Source: CAZOZZ01 sp965262425
Lineage (GTDB): Bacteria > Acidobacteriota > Terriglobia > 20CM-2-55-15
Direction: 5' to 3'
Assembly (NCBI GenBank): GCA_965262425.1
Contig: OZ253536.1
Location: forward strand, 1,550,001-1,614,000
Length of the DNA stretch: 64,000 bases
The notes below the pieces were generated by a model. That model made no database searches and was not told where the DNA came from. It saw only the letters and a program-made list of their open reading frames with translations. The position numbers and the translations under genes are program-made. The stretch's first letter is position 1; every line of letters starts with the position of its first letter. This document shows, in pieces, positions 8,341 to 17,200 of this stretch.

Positions 8341-9591
8341 ATGCCGCGCAAGAACTCCATCGAAAGCATTCGCAAAACACTGGACCTGGCGAGCCAGGAA
8401 CTGAAGATCCTTCAGCAGATCAGCCACTCGATCAGTTGCAGCCTGGATCTGAACCAGGTGTTGAGGGAAATCGTCGACCTCGTTGTGGAGGTAACCCGGT
8501 GTGATTCGTGCTTGCTCTATCTGTTGGATGAGGCGGAACCTTACCTGTTTCTTCGGGCGTCGAAGAATCCGCATCCCCGGCTGATCGGGCGAATCACGGT
8601 GAAGGTGGGGGAGGGCATCACGGGTAGGGTGGCCGAGAACGCGGAACCGGTTGCCATTTCACGCAATGCCGGCAAGGATCCGCGTTTCAAGGTGTTCAAC
8701 AACCTTCCCGAAGATCGGTATGAATCATTCCTGTCGGTACCGATCGTTGTCCCCCCCGACAAGGTCATCGGCGTGATCAACGTGCAGCATCGAAAATCCC
8801 ATCGGCACGGCGACAGGGAACAGACCTTGATCGCCATTATCGGACATCAGGTCGGCGTCGCGATCGAGAACGCGCGGCTCTATGAGGAGACCAAGCGGCG
8901 CGCCCAGCAGCTGGCCACCCTTTCACAGGTCAGCCAGATCGCGGCGTCAGGCCGATATCTGGACGAGATGCTGCAACTGATCGTCAACATGATCGCCGAG
9001 AGCATGCAGGCGCGCCTCTGCTCGATCATGCTCGTGGACAAGAAGAAGAACGAGCTGGTTCTGAAGGCAGCCAAATGCTCGAGCGAGGAATACTGGCAAC
9101 GGCCGAATCTGAAGATCGGTAAGAGTCTTGTAAGCCGGGTCGTCAAACAGGGAAAGCCCCTGATGGTCAAGGACGTGACCCGGGAGGCGGGTTACAGGTA
9201 CACGGAACTGGCAAAGAAGGAAGGAGTCCGCTCGCTCCTGTCGGTGCCGATGATCGTCAAGGACCGGGTGATCGGCGTCGTCAACGTCTATTCGGATGAA
9301 GAAAAGGTGTTCTCCAAGGAGGACCTGGGGGTGTTGTCCACTGTCTGCGATCAGGCCGCGCTCGCCATCGAGAACACGAACCTGGCCGTCGCCGTTCAGG
9401 AACGCGAGGAAGCGCTCGAATCGAGGAAGAAGGTGGAACGCGCAAAAAGCATCCTCCAGGAGCAGTCCGGGATTTCCGAGGTTGAGGCCTATCGGCGGTT
9501 GCGTCAGCAGAGCATGAAAACGCGCCGGACGATGCGGGAGATCGCCGAGGCCGTGATTTTGTCGAGTGAAATGCAGTCCGGGTCAATCTAG
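8341..9591 (+). CDS. GAF-GAF-ANTAR signalling protein (probable RNA-binding antiterminator)
   Basis: 416 aa, predicted cytoplasmic. A short N-terminal helix is followed by GAF domain 1 (about 22-178), a helical linker, GAF domain 2 (about 195-350), a coiled stretch, and a C-terminal ANTAR domain (about 362-412) with the typical ALESRKKVERAKSIL and RLRQQSMKTRR segments. ANTAR domains bind paired short hairpins in nascent RNA and prevent termination; GAF domains usually sense small ligands. No receiver or kinase domain is attached. It is divergent from the HAD gene, and its 3' end overlaps the first DUF507 gene by 9 bp tail to tail. Confidence 0.9.
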   Translation: MPRKNSIESIRKTLDLASQELKILQQISHSISCSLDLNQVLREIVDLVVEVTRCDSCLLYLLDEAEPYLFLRASKNPHPRLIGRITVKVGEGITGRVAENAEPVAISRNAGKDPRFKVFNNLPEDRYESFLSVPIVVPPDKVIGVINVQHRKSHRHGDREQTLIAIIGHQVGVAIENARLYEETKRRAQQLATLSQVSQIAASGRYLDEMLQLIVNMIAESMQARLCSIMLVDKKKNELVLKAAKCSSEEYWQRPNLKIGKSLVSRVVKQGKPLMVKDVTREAGYRYTELAKKEGVRSLLSVPMIVKDRVIGVVNVYSDEEKVFSKEDLGVLSTVCDQAALAIENTNLAVAVQEREEALESRKKVERAKSILQEQSGISEVEAYRRLRQQSMKTRRTMREIAEAVILSSEMQSGSI

Positions 9592-9876
9592 GGAACTTTG
9601 ACCGCCTGAGAGGATCTGGAGCTCTTCTTCGTAGTACTTGCGGTACAGAATGTCCCATTCTTCGCCCCCTTCCGGAATCTGGCGGACCTGAGACTCGATC
9701 TTATGCCGGGCTGCCTGGTCGATCTCCTCTTCCTTCCGCAGCCACTTTGTGAGAATTTCCAGGGCTGCAAGCCGGACCGTATTGCGGTCTTCCTTGAAGA
9801 CCACCTCGTCGATGTCCGCGACGGCGTCCGCGACCCGGTGCGACAGAAGGTTGATCTTGTCTCGTGACAAACGCAT
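9583..9876 (-). CDS. DUF507 family protein, second of tandem pair
   Basis: 97-aa cytoplasmic protein matching DUF507 in length and charge pattern: MRLSRDKINLLSHRVADAV at the N-terminus and a C-terminal EEWDILYRKYYEEEL. Function is unknown; the family is short, helical and often found in adjacent pairs. The start codon abuts the stop of the upstream paralogue (9877), so the two are translationally linked. Confidence 0.8.
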   Translation of the reverse strand: MRLSRDKINLLSHRVADAVADIDEVVFKEDRNTVRLAALEILTKWLRKEEEIDQAARHKIESQVRQIPEGGEEWDILYRKYYEEELQILSGGQSSLD

Positions 9877-10155
9877 CTACAGCACCAGCTTCCGTTCTCT
9901 GGCGAGCTTCTTCTTGATCAGCTTGAACATTTCCTGATACGAAGCGCCGCTTTCGCGCATCTGGTTGGAATACTCGTTGAGCATCGTGCGTACTTCATCG
10001 TTCAGGCGGTCCTCGACGGTGACCTCTTCCTGAATGGCCTCGTACACCTCCTCGGTGATTGAGAAATCACGAGGGAGTTCGATCAGCTCGCGGTCGACGA
10101 GTTCTTCGGAGACTTTGTCTGCCAGGATTGCCACGAATTCTCTGCGAAGTGCCAT
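9877..10155 (-). CDS. DUF507 family protein, first of tandem pair
   Basis: 92-aa acidic/basic helical protein homologous to the gene directly downstream (shared REFVAILADKV / RDKINLLSHRV-like N-terminus and charged middle). It belongs to the DUF507 family; the function is unknown. It probably shares a transcript with the 9583 gene. About 200 bp upstream are free of genes. Confidence 0.75.
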   Translation of the reverse strand: MALRREFVAILADKVSEELVDRELIELPRDFSITEEVYEAIQEEVTVEDRLNDEVRTMLNEYSNQMRESGASYQEMFKLIKKKLARERKLVL

Positions 10156-10359
10156 AAGTTAATGAGTGCGGTTCGACCCCGATCGAACCATATAATGTCC
10201 CACAACTCGTTTGGTTTTACAACAGTGCCTCGCCCGGCGCCTGCCTTAAGGCAGCGCGAATCCCACTGCTGACGGGCCTTTCGGAACTTCTGGCGCCGGA
10301 GTGATGTTTTTCCTTCGAACAGCCTAGCCTTGAACCGTACGCGTAGGGCCCTGTTGAAT

Positions 10360-11649
10360 CTATGCCTCGGCGCTCTCGGCTGCGTCCACGAGTATCTCGT
10401 TTTCACCTTCGCTGGTTGCGATGATCACTGCCCCGCAGGAGTCGCTGAAAACGTTGATGGATGTGCGCACCATATCGAGTAAACGATCGGTTACCAGGAT
10501 CAATCCGATGGCCTCTACCGGGAGGCCGATCGAGGTCAGAATGATCGTGATCGCAACGAGGCTGGCCGCGGGAATGCCCGCGACACCGATCGACGTGACC
10601 AGGGCAACGAATACAACGGTGAACTGTGTCACGAAGCCGAGTTCGAGACCATAGGCCTGGGCTATGAACATCGCCGCGACACACTCATACAGAGCTGTCC
10701 CGTCCATGTTGACCGTCGCACCGAGGGGCAATACGAAGCTCGTGATCCGGTTCGAGACCCCCGCCTTCTTCTCAACGCACTCTATGGTCAACGGAAGGGT
10801 CGCCGATGAGGATGCCGTCGAGAAGGCGGTCAGCATGGCGGAGGACATGGCTCGATAGTGGCGCCACGGATTGACTCCACCGATGAAGTAAAGCAGGAGC
10901 GGAAGCGTGATCAAGGTGTGCCCGAGCAGGCTGAATAGAGCCGTAAAGAAGAACGTCAACAAGGGTCTGAAAGCCTCGAAACCGGTTTGCGTGACCTCTT
11001 CGGCAACCAGGCCGAACACACCGAGCGGCGTGAACATCATGACCCAGAGAGTGATGCGCATCATCGTTTCGAACACACCGTTTGCGAAACGTTTCATCGC
11101 TTCGGAGAAATCCGTCTGAATCTGATTCAGGAAATAGCCAAAAAGAATGCTGAAGAAGATCAGGCCCAACATCTGGCCCTCGGCCGCGGCCGAGACGATG
11201 TTTGTCGGCACCATTCGCAGGAACAGGCCCGCCAGATCACCCGCGCCCCGGCCTTCGAACCGCGCCGCCAGATCTCCGGACTCGTCGGCGAGGCCGAGTC
11301 GCAGACCGACGGGTGCACCATCGATGATGCCCGGTTGCACGATGTTGACGACCGTAAGCCCCAGAATTATCGCCAGGAGGCTGGTGGCGATATAGTAGCT
11401 GGCCGTCTTCAGGCCCAGGCGGCCGAGGTCGCTCCCGGAGCCGAGGCCGGCAACCCCGCTGATAATCGACGACATGATCAGGGGAACGATCAGCATTCTG
11501 AGAGCGTTCAGAAACATGGTCCCCATGAAATCGTAAACGCCGAGGACAGGCAGTCCCAGGAGGCTCGTCTCCGGAGTGGTCCAGATGCCGGCCAGAGCGG
11601 CGAGTCCTATGGCGATCAGGATCTGCCAGTGCAGCTTCAGTTTTCCCAT
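10360..11649 (-). CDS. Dicarboxylate/amino acid:cation symporter (DAACS/SDF family)
   Basis: 429-aa inner-membrane transporter of the GltP/DctA type. It shows the serine-rich re-entrant loop (TAFSTASSSATLPLT), the TM7 motif LPLGATVNMDGTALYE and the second re-entrant loop region (GVAGIPAASLVAITIIL). Ion-coupled uptake of glutamate, aspartate or C4-dicarboxylates is expected from the family; the exact substrate is not readable. The ATG start is preceded by AGGAG. It is monocistronic, with no obvious partner on either side. Confidence 0.93.
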   Translation of the reverse strand: MGKLKLHWQILIAIGLAALAGIWTTPETSLLGLPVLGVYDFMGTMFLNALRMLIVPLIMSSIISGVAGLGSGSDLGRLGLKTASYYIATSLLAIILGLTVVNIVQPGIIDGAPVGLRLGLADESGDLAARFEGRGAGDLAGLFLRMVPTNIVSAAAEGQMLGLIFFSILFGYFLNQIQTDFSEAMKRFANGVFETMMRITLWVMMFTPLGVFGLVAEEVTQTGFEAFRPLLTFFFTALFSLLGHTLITLPLLLYFIGGVNPWRHYRAMSSAMLTAFSTASSSATLPLTIECVEKKAGVSNRITSFVLPLGATVNMDGTALYECVAAMFIAQAYGLELGFVTQFTVVFVALVTSIGVAGIPAASLVAITIILTSIGLPVEAIGLILVTDRLLDMVRTSINVFSDSCGAVIIATSEGENEILVDAAESAEA

Positions 11650-12044
11650 GGTCTTGTCCCTGCTCCTGTCGGTGTGGTCTGTAGAATGGAAACGGTCGAA
11701 TAGTATAGGAGAACCGAAGGAGGGTCAATCCGCAGCGGGAGGATCAAACAAAAGGGACGGGGGACGGCTGGCTATGAGTTCCCGGCGATCGGAGGCTTCG
11801 TCGGAGCATTTCGGTCCGCATGCTTCCCTTCGAGTTCGGACACCGACAGCCCTCCTGCTGAACAGCACCCCGCCGAATGATCGTAATAGTCCGTCAGGAA
11901 GACGTTGATTCTTTCGATAATCCGGCGCAGCCTGGCCAACATGCTCGAAGTGTATCACAGCACGTTATGCGAGGCCGCAGACGCCACGGGTCCGTGTACG
12001 AGGGGCCGTCCCGTGTCCCCCGCGGCTCACACATCAACGTGATC
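11650..12044. other. Intergenic region without a supported gene
   Basis: About 395 bp between the symporter start and the 3' end of the small peptide gene. Short ORFs exist on both strands, but none has a family signature, ribosome-binding site or composition that convinces me. It presumably contains the symporter promoter. Confidence 0.4.
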
Positions 12045-12218
12045 CTATTCGATCTGGTGGTGACCGCCACCGCCGCCATTGCCGACGCCATTACCGCCGC
12101 CATAGGGGTCCCCTATTCTCATGAACGGGAACACCGTATCGCTGGGTGCGATCTTCTGTTCAAGCTCTTCAATTGTGGTTCCGAGTTGGAGTTCGAGTCC
12201 TTCGATCTTCGGATCCAT
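12045..12218 (-). CDS. Small precursor-like peptide A (leader IEELEQKIAP, Gly-rich tail)
   Basis: 57-aa peptide, too short for routine gene calling. It is supported by a paralogue at 13499-13735: both start MDPK, share an LEL-rich acidic stretch, the motif IEELE(Q/P)KIAP, then DPYGG and a Gly-rich C-terminus. GGAGGA lies 8 nt before the ATG, and a conserved upstream block is shared with the second locus. A conserved leader with a divergent small-residue tail is the usual organisation of ribosomally made, modified peptide precursors, but no modification enzyme or exporter is adjacent. The function is inferred only from shape. Confidence 0.6.
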   Translation of the reverse strand: MDPKIEGLELQLGTTIEELEQKIAPSDTVFPFMRIGDPYGGGNGVGNGGGGGHHQIE

Positions 12219-12235
12219 CCTGTTGTCCTCCGTGA

Positions 12236-12290
12236 CAAGTGAGAATTCCTCAGTCCTTATCCTACGGGGACATCAGAGATGTAAAGGGAT
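12236..12290 (-). promoter_or_regulatory. Conserved upstream block of peptide A
   Basis: Read on the minus strand, TTTACA is followed by GATGTCCCCGTAGGATAA and then CTTGTCA about 20 nt later. The same succession occurs upstream of the second peptide locus (13917-13985). TTTACA and TAGGAT resemble -35 and -10 elements with a short 15-nt spacer. Likely promoter plus conserved leader. Confidence 0.5.
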
Positions 12291-12783
12291 TTCATGAAAA
12301 AAATACGAATTGTATACAAGAAGCGCGAGGGCCTATGAACTTGGCAAGACCGGCAGAAATGGGAAAGGGCCAACTTCTCGCTGCATTCACTTGGCCGTGG
12401 CTTCCATGAATGCGCCAAGTTGGTTATCGGCCAAACCCTCGATCGTTGGGTTCTTTTTCAATGTCTGGCCAGGCTGCGGGTTGCCCCACATTCCGCCCGG
12501 ACATCGTGCCGTTAATCGACTTGGTTGCGGTCAGTCGACCCCTTCCACGAAAGAGATAATGCGCCTTTGATTTGCGTCTGTCAACGCGACAAATTTGCAG
12601 GATTTGGGCGCGAAATCTGCGTCTTTGCTTGTCTCGAAAACCGGGGTCTTTTGCCTCTAATATTTACCCCCTTGAGGTGTCTGTCGATGATGACATTTGA
12701 TGTCGTACCGCTAACCAAAGCCTTCTGGTAATGTCCAAGTTTTAGAGAGCGACCGGCGCTCATTCACCATCTGGAGGTCCCTT
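12291..12783. other. Intergenic region without a supported gene
   Basis: About 490 bp between divergent genes. It has an inverted pair ACTTGGC/GCCAAGT at about 12389-12421. No ORF with a credible start and family resemblance is seen. A GGAGG ribosome-binding site for the next gene is at about 12773. Confidence 0.4.
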
Positions 12784-13413
12784 ATGCGACATGCTCTGAT
12801 CGGTCTGGCAATAACGACGATCTGTGGTCCCTTCCTGTCGTCCGCGATGGCACAGGAGGAGACCGCAAACCCAGAGTACGAATACCGTGTCCTGGCGACG
12901 AATAAGACCTCGACGATGCAGAGGGAATTGAATCAAGCGGCAAGATTCGGATTTCGCCTGGAGTCGGTCATGGGCGGTCAAACTTCCTTCGGTGGAGACG
13001 AGACCGTCGTGGTGATGTCCAGACCGCAGCAGGTGTCGACCGATGCGCGTTACGATTACCGGCTGCTGGCCACGTCCAAGACTTCGGCGATGCAGAAAGA
13101 GTTACAGGAAGCAGGCGACGAAGGCTTTGAATACGTTGGGCAGACGGTTTTTAAAACGGCTTTTGGCGGTAAGGAGGTCGTCGTGATCCTGGAGCGGGAC
13201 CCCGAGGCCATCCCTGCGCGATATGAGTACAAGCTCCTGGCCACATCCCGAACGTCGACGATGGAAAAGGAACTGTCCGATCCCGGGCTGAATGGATTTG
13301 CTCTGGTCGGTTTGACCGTTGCCAAGACGAAATTCGGCCTTGGAAAATCGGAACTGGTGACGATACTTCGCCGGCCCGTACCGGAGGCGAAGTCCCTCGC
13401 GAACAATCAGTAG
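12784..13413 (+). CDS. Secreted protein of three tandem DUF4177-like repeats
   Basis: 209 aa with a signal peptide (cleavage probably after AMA, about residue 23), so periplasmic or secreted. The mature protein is three tandem units of about 58-60 residues. Each begins Y(E/D)Y(R/K)(V/L)LAT.(K/R)TS(T/A)M and continues through GF..(V/E).. to FG(G/L)...VVI..R; the pattern recalls DUF4177-type small domains. The start is fixed by GGAGG about 6 nt upstream. It lies between the two peptide loci, divergent from peptide A and convergent with peptide B through a shared terminator. No enzymatic motif is visible; function unknown. Confidence 0.85.
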   Translation: MRHALIGLAITTICGPFLSSAMAQEETANPEYEYRVLATNKTSTMQRELNQAARFGFRLESVMGGQTSFGGDETVVVMSRPQQVSTDARYDYRLLATSKTSAMQKELQEAGDEGFEYVGQTVFKTAFGGKEVVVILERDPEAIPARYEYKLLATSRTSTMEKELSDPGLNGFALVGLTVAKTKFGLGKSELVTILRRPVPEAKSLANNQ

Positions 13414-13445
13414 CCGGCGTGGACCAGGAGGACAGGCCAACGTGA

Positions 13446-13473
13446 AAAAGCCCGGGGGTTAGCCCGGGCTTTT
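13446..13473. terminator. Bidirectional intrinsic terminator
   Basis: Strong GC hairpin AGCCCGGG / GCCCGGGCT with A-run on the left and TTTT on the right. It serves both the triple-repeat protein gene (+) and the peptide B gene (-). Confidence 0.85.
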
Positions 13474-13498
13474 CGCATTTCGAGATGGCAGTGAGGGA

Positions 13499-13735
13499 CT
13501 ACTTCCGGCCGCCCCGACCGCCACCACCACCACCGTCGTCTTTGCCGCCCTTGCCGCCTCTTGTGGTGTCCGTATTGTCTGTGGAGTCCGTACTATCGTC
13601 CGGCGTCGTGGTGGCTCGGCCTCCGTACGGATCGTAGATTGCCGGGAGCACTGCATCGATCTTGCCCGGTGCGATCTTTGGTTCTAATTCTTCGATTTCA
13701 AGTTCAAGCTCAAGCGTTAGAGTTTTCGGATCCAT
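13499..13735 (-). CDS. Small precursor-like peptide B (leader IEELEPKIAP, Asp/Thr and Gly-rich tail)
   Basis: 78-aa paralogue of peptide A: MDPK start, LELELEIEELEPKIAPG leader-like half, DPYGG, then a low-complexity tail of Thr/Asp repeats followed by Gly/Arg/Lys. AGGAGGA lies about 9 nt upstream of the ATG. The tail has diverged completely from peptide A while the N-terminal half is conserved, as in precursor families. It ends just before a strong terminator. No Cys, and no obvious cleavage double-glycine at the leader end. Role unproven. Confidence 0.6.
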   Translation of the reverse strand: MDPKTLTLELELEIEELEPKIAPGKIDAVLPAIYDPYGGRATTTPDDSTDSTDNTDTTRGGKGGKDDGGGGGGRGGRK

Positions 13736-13844
13736 CCTATCTGTCCTCCTGACAGAGCTGCCTGTGGATGTTTGCCGCCGCTACCTTCTTGGTACCGGCC
13801 GTTCGGAGCAATGCCGCCTGAAAACCGACGACTTTTCGCAAAGT

Positions 13845-13901
13845 TCAAAGTTTGATTTTCCGCAGGGGATCGGTCTCAAGTCCTTTGAAAATCGGCTCCA
13901 T
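13845..13901 (-). pseudogene. Decayed third member of the peptide family
   Basis: An 18-codon frame starting MEPIFKGLE and ending at TGA. At nucleotide level its start (ATGGAGCCGATTTTCAAAGG) parallels peptide A's start, and it is preceded by the same CTTGTCA...GGATGAC leader. The remainder is lost, so this is a truncated duplicate lying between the conserved upstream block and intact peptide B. Confidence 0.5.
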
Positions 13902-13916
13902 CCGAGTGTCATCCTT

Positions 13917-13985
13917 GACAAGTAGCTTCCGTGTCTCGGTGTTTATCCTACGGGGACATCCTATTTGTAAAGTCATTTCTGTCGA
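13917..13985 (-). promoter_or_regulatory. Conserved upstream block of the decayed/peptide B locus
   Basis: Second occurrence of TTTACA, GATGTCCCCGTAGGATAA and CTTGTCA in the same order as upstream of peptide A. Sharing this across otherwise dissimilar intergenic DNA argues for a functional promoter or regulatory leader. Confidence 0.5.
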
Positions 13986-13995
13986 TTCACCAGAC

Positions 13996-14178
13996 AGGAG
14001 CCTGCGCGGCAGAAGGGATCTTAGCGAGAAAGTGGAGAATCGAGGCCAGATTCCCTCGACTTTGAGGCATTTTCTTGATTTTGGGGCGAATAGTGGGTCT
14101 ATTTAACGAAAACATCGGGGAAATATGGACCGATTATGCCGCTTTCGCAGTAGATCTCTTCTGCCGCGCAGGCTCCTA
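13996..14178. repeat. Family-1 repeat, copy 4 (long form)
   Basis: 183-bp copy with about 20 extra bases in the middle (a second CTCGACTTTGAGG-type unit) compared with the 164-bp form. The left arm has GGGATC opposite GATCTC in the right arm, which still pairs through G-U in RNA. CTAG is on the right flank only. It lies about 107 bp upstream of the large amidohydrolase start. Confidence 0.88.
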
Positions 14179-14285
14179 GGTGTGCGATCATGGTCTTCTT
14201 TCCGAACTCAAATCGCCAATCCCAAGCCCCGGTCCGGCCCGGAGGCCGGCCAGTGTATTCGAACATCTATCAGTGGAGAGACCCA

Positions 14286-17200
14286 ATGAACTTCTGTCAC
14301 AGATACTTCATCGTCTTGCCGGCCTTGCTGGGCCTGGTATTTCTCGTCGCTGGTCTCAGCGCGGACCCGGTGGCCCCGTCACGGCAATCCGTAACCGAGG
14401 AGACCGAGGACAACAAGGACGAGGATGAGCTCCCACTCCCGATCGAAGACGCCCGCCGACTTTCCTACACCGCGGATGAAGTGTCCTGGATGTCGGTGGA
14501 CGTCAGTCCGGACGGCGAGACAGTCGTTTTCGACCTGCTCGGCGACCTCTACACGATGCCGATGTCCGGAGGGGCGGCAACGCGATTGACCGACGGCATG
14601 GCCTTTGACGGCCAGCCCCGCTTCAGCCCGGACGGAAGCGAGGTGGTCTTTACGTCGGACAGGAACGGCGGTGAGAACCTCTGGATCATCAATCTCGAGA
14701 GCAATGAAAGCCGCGCTGTGACCGAGGCGAAGAGCCACCGGTACCAGTCCCCGGAGTGGACGCCCGATGGCGACTACATCGTGGTGTCGCGGGCCGGCGT
14801 GCGTACGGGCAACCACAAGCTTTGGATGTTTCACAAGGACGGGGGCTCGGGCGTCCAACTGGTCAAGGAACCGGACAATCTGAAGACGATCGGTCCGGCG
14901 TTCGGTTCCGATTCCCGCTACATCTGGTATTCCCAGCGCACCGGCGACTGGCAGTACAACGCGATATTTCCGCAGTACCAGTTGGCGGTTTATGACCGCG
15001 ACTCCGGGAAAAGACTGACGAAATCTTCCCGATTCGGTTCCGCGTTCCGGCCGACGTTATCCTCCGATGGACGATGGCTTGTTTACGGAACCCGTCACGA
15101 TGCGCAAACGGGGTTGCGCCTGCGCGACCTGGAAACAGGTGAAGAACGATGGCTGGCCTACCCCGTCCAGCGCGACGACCAGGAGTCCCGGGCGACGCGG
15201 GATGTCCTTCCGGGCATGTCTTTCACTCCCGATTCCACGGAACTGGTGGTTTCCTACGGTGGAAAGCTATGGGCCCTTCCAGTCAACGGCACAGCGGCAC
15301 GCGCGATTCGGTTCACCGCCGACGTCGACATCGGGATCGGTCCAGAACTGGACTTCGATTATCCGGTCGACAGCGCGCCGACGTTCGTGACGCGGCAGAT
15401 TCGTGATGCCGTCCCGTCACCGGACGGCGAGCAACTGGCCTTCGTCTCGATGGATCGGTTGTATGTGATGGACTATCCGAACGGGACCCCGCGCCGCTTG
15501 ACCGACATGGACGTCGTCGAAGCGCAGCCCGACTGGTCTCCCGACGGTGGTTCCCTCGTCTATTCCATCTGGTCGACCGATGGCGGGCATCTGTATCGGG
15601 TCGCGGTGAACCCACCCGCCGCCCCAGAGCGCCTGACCGGGATCGCGGGACTCTATAGACAGCCCGCCTGGTCGTCCAACGGCGACAGGATAGCCTTCAT
15701 CCAGGACACTTCACAGGCCTTCCGGGACAACACGGGATCCAGAATTTCCGGGGCCACCGCGGAGCTGGCCTGGATCCCCGCAAGCGGTGGGGAAGCGACC
15801 CTCATCGGTCCGGCCGAGGGAAGAAGCGCACCCCACTTTACGAGCGACGCGGATCGGATCCACCTCCACAGTTCCAGCAAGGGTCTGATTTCAATCCGCT
15901 GGGACGGAACCGACGAACGCGAGCACATCAAGGTGACCGGCGTGAAGCCGCCGGACGCAGAGAACGCCCCTGCGGCTTCGCTCACCCTGATGAGTCCGGA
16001 CGGCAAACAGGCCCTTGCCGAGGTGAACAACGAGCTCTACGTGGTGACCGTGCCATACGTCGGAGGGGACACGCCGACTGTTTCGGTTTCCGACCCGGAG
16101 AAGGCTGCTTTTCCGGCGACGAAGCTGACCCAGATTGGAGGACAGTTCCCGGTCTGGAGCCCGGACGGTACCCGGGTGCACTGGTCGATCGGAAATGCTC
16201 ATGTCGTCTACGATCTGGGCGATGCGAAGGAGTTTGAAGTCCAGCAGGCTGCCGACGACGAAGCCGAAGAGGAAGCCGAAGAGGAAGGGGACGATGCCGC
16301 AGATGGAGACGAGGAGGAGGCCAGGTACGAACCAGAGGAAACACGCATCCTGATCGAGACCCTGCGGGACATTCCCGAGGGTGTCGCCGTCCTTCGTGGA
16401 GCGCGTGTGATCACCATGCGCGATGACGAAGTCATCGAAAACGCGGATGTGGTCGTTCGCAACAATCGAATCGAAGCGGTCGGAGTCCAGGGGAGTCTCG
16501 ACGTGCCTGATGGAGCCCGAATCATCGACGTCGACGGCAAGACGATCATGCCCGGCCTGGTCGACACACATGCCCACATGTGGCCCAACTGGGAGATCCA
16601 CAAGTCCCAGGCCTGGATGTATGCCGCAAACCTGGCCTACGGCGTGACGACGACTCGAGACCCTCAGACTGCGACAACCGACGTTCTGAGTTACGGCGAT
16701 CACGTCGAAGCCGGCAACATGCTGGGCCCCCGGATCTATTCAACGGGCCCGGGTGTGTTCTGGAACGACCAGGTCCAGGATCTGGATCACGCCCGGCGAA
16801 TCATGCAGCGCTACAGCGAGTACTACGACACGAAGACGATCAAGATGTACGTGGCGGGGAACCGGCAGCAACGCCAATGGATCCTCATGGCGGCCCGCGA
16901 GCAGGAACTGATGCCGACAACCGAGGGCTCGTTGAACCTGAAGCTGAACATGACCGAGTTCATCGACGGCTACCCCGGTCAGGAGCATTCCTTGCCGATT
17001 TTCCCGCTCTACAGCGATCTCGCCAAGCTGGTCGCCGCCTCACGGACGGTTTACACACCTACACTCCTGGTCGCCTATGGCGGACCCTGGGCCGAGAACT
17101 ACTTCTATACCCGGGAGCAGCCCCACAACGATCCCAAGCTTGCTCATTTCACGCCTCACGAGGAACTGGACCGCAGGACCCGGCGTCGAGGCCAGGGAGC

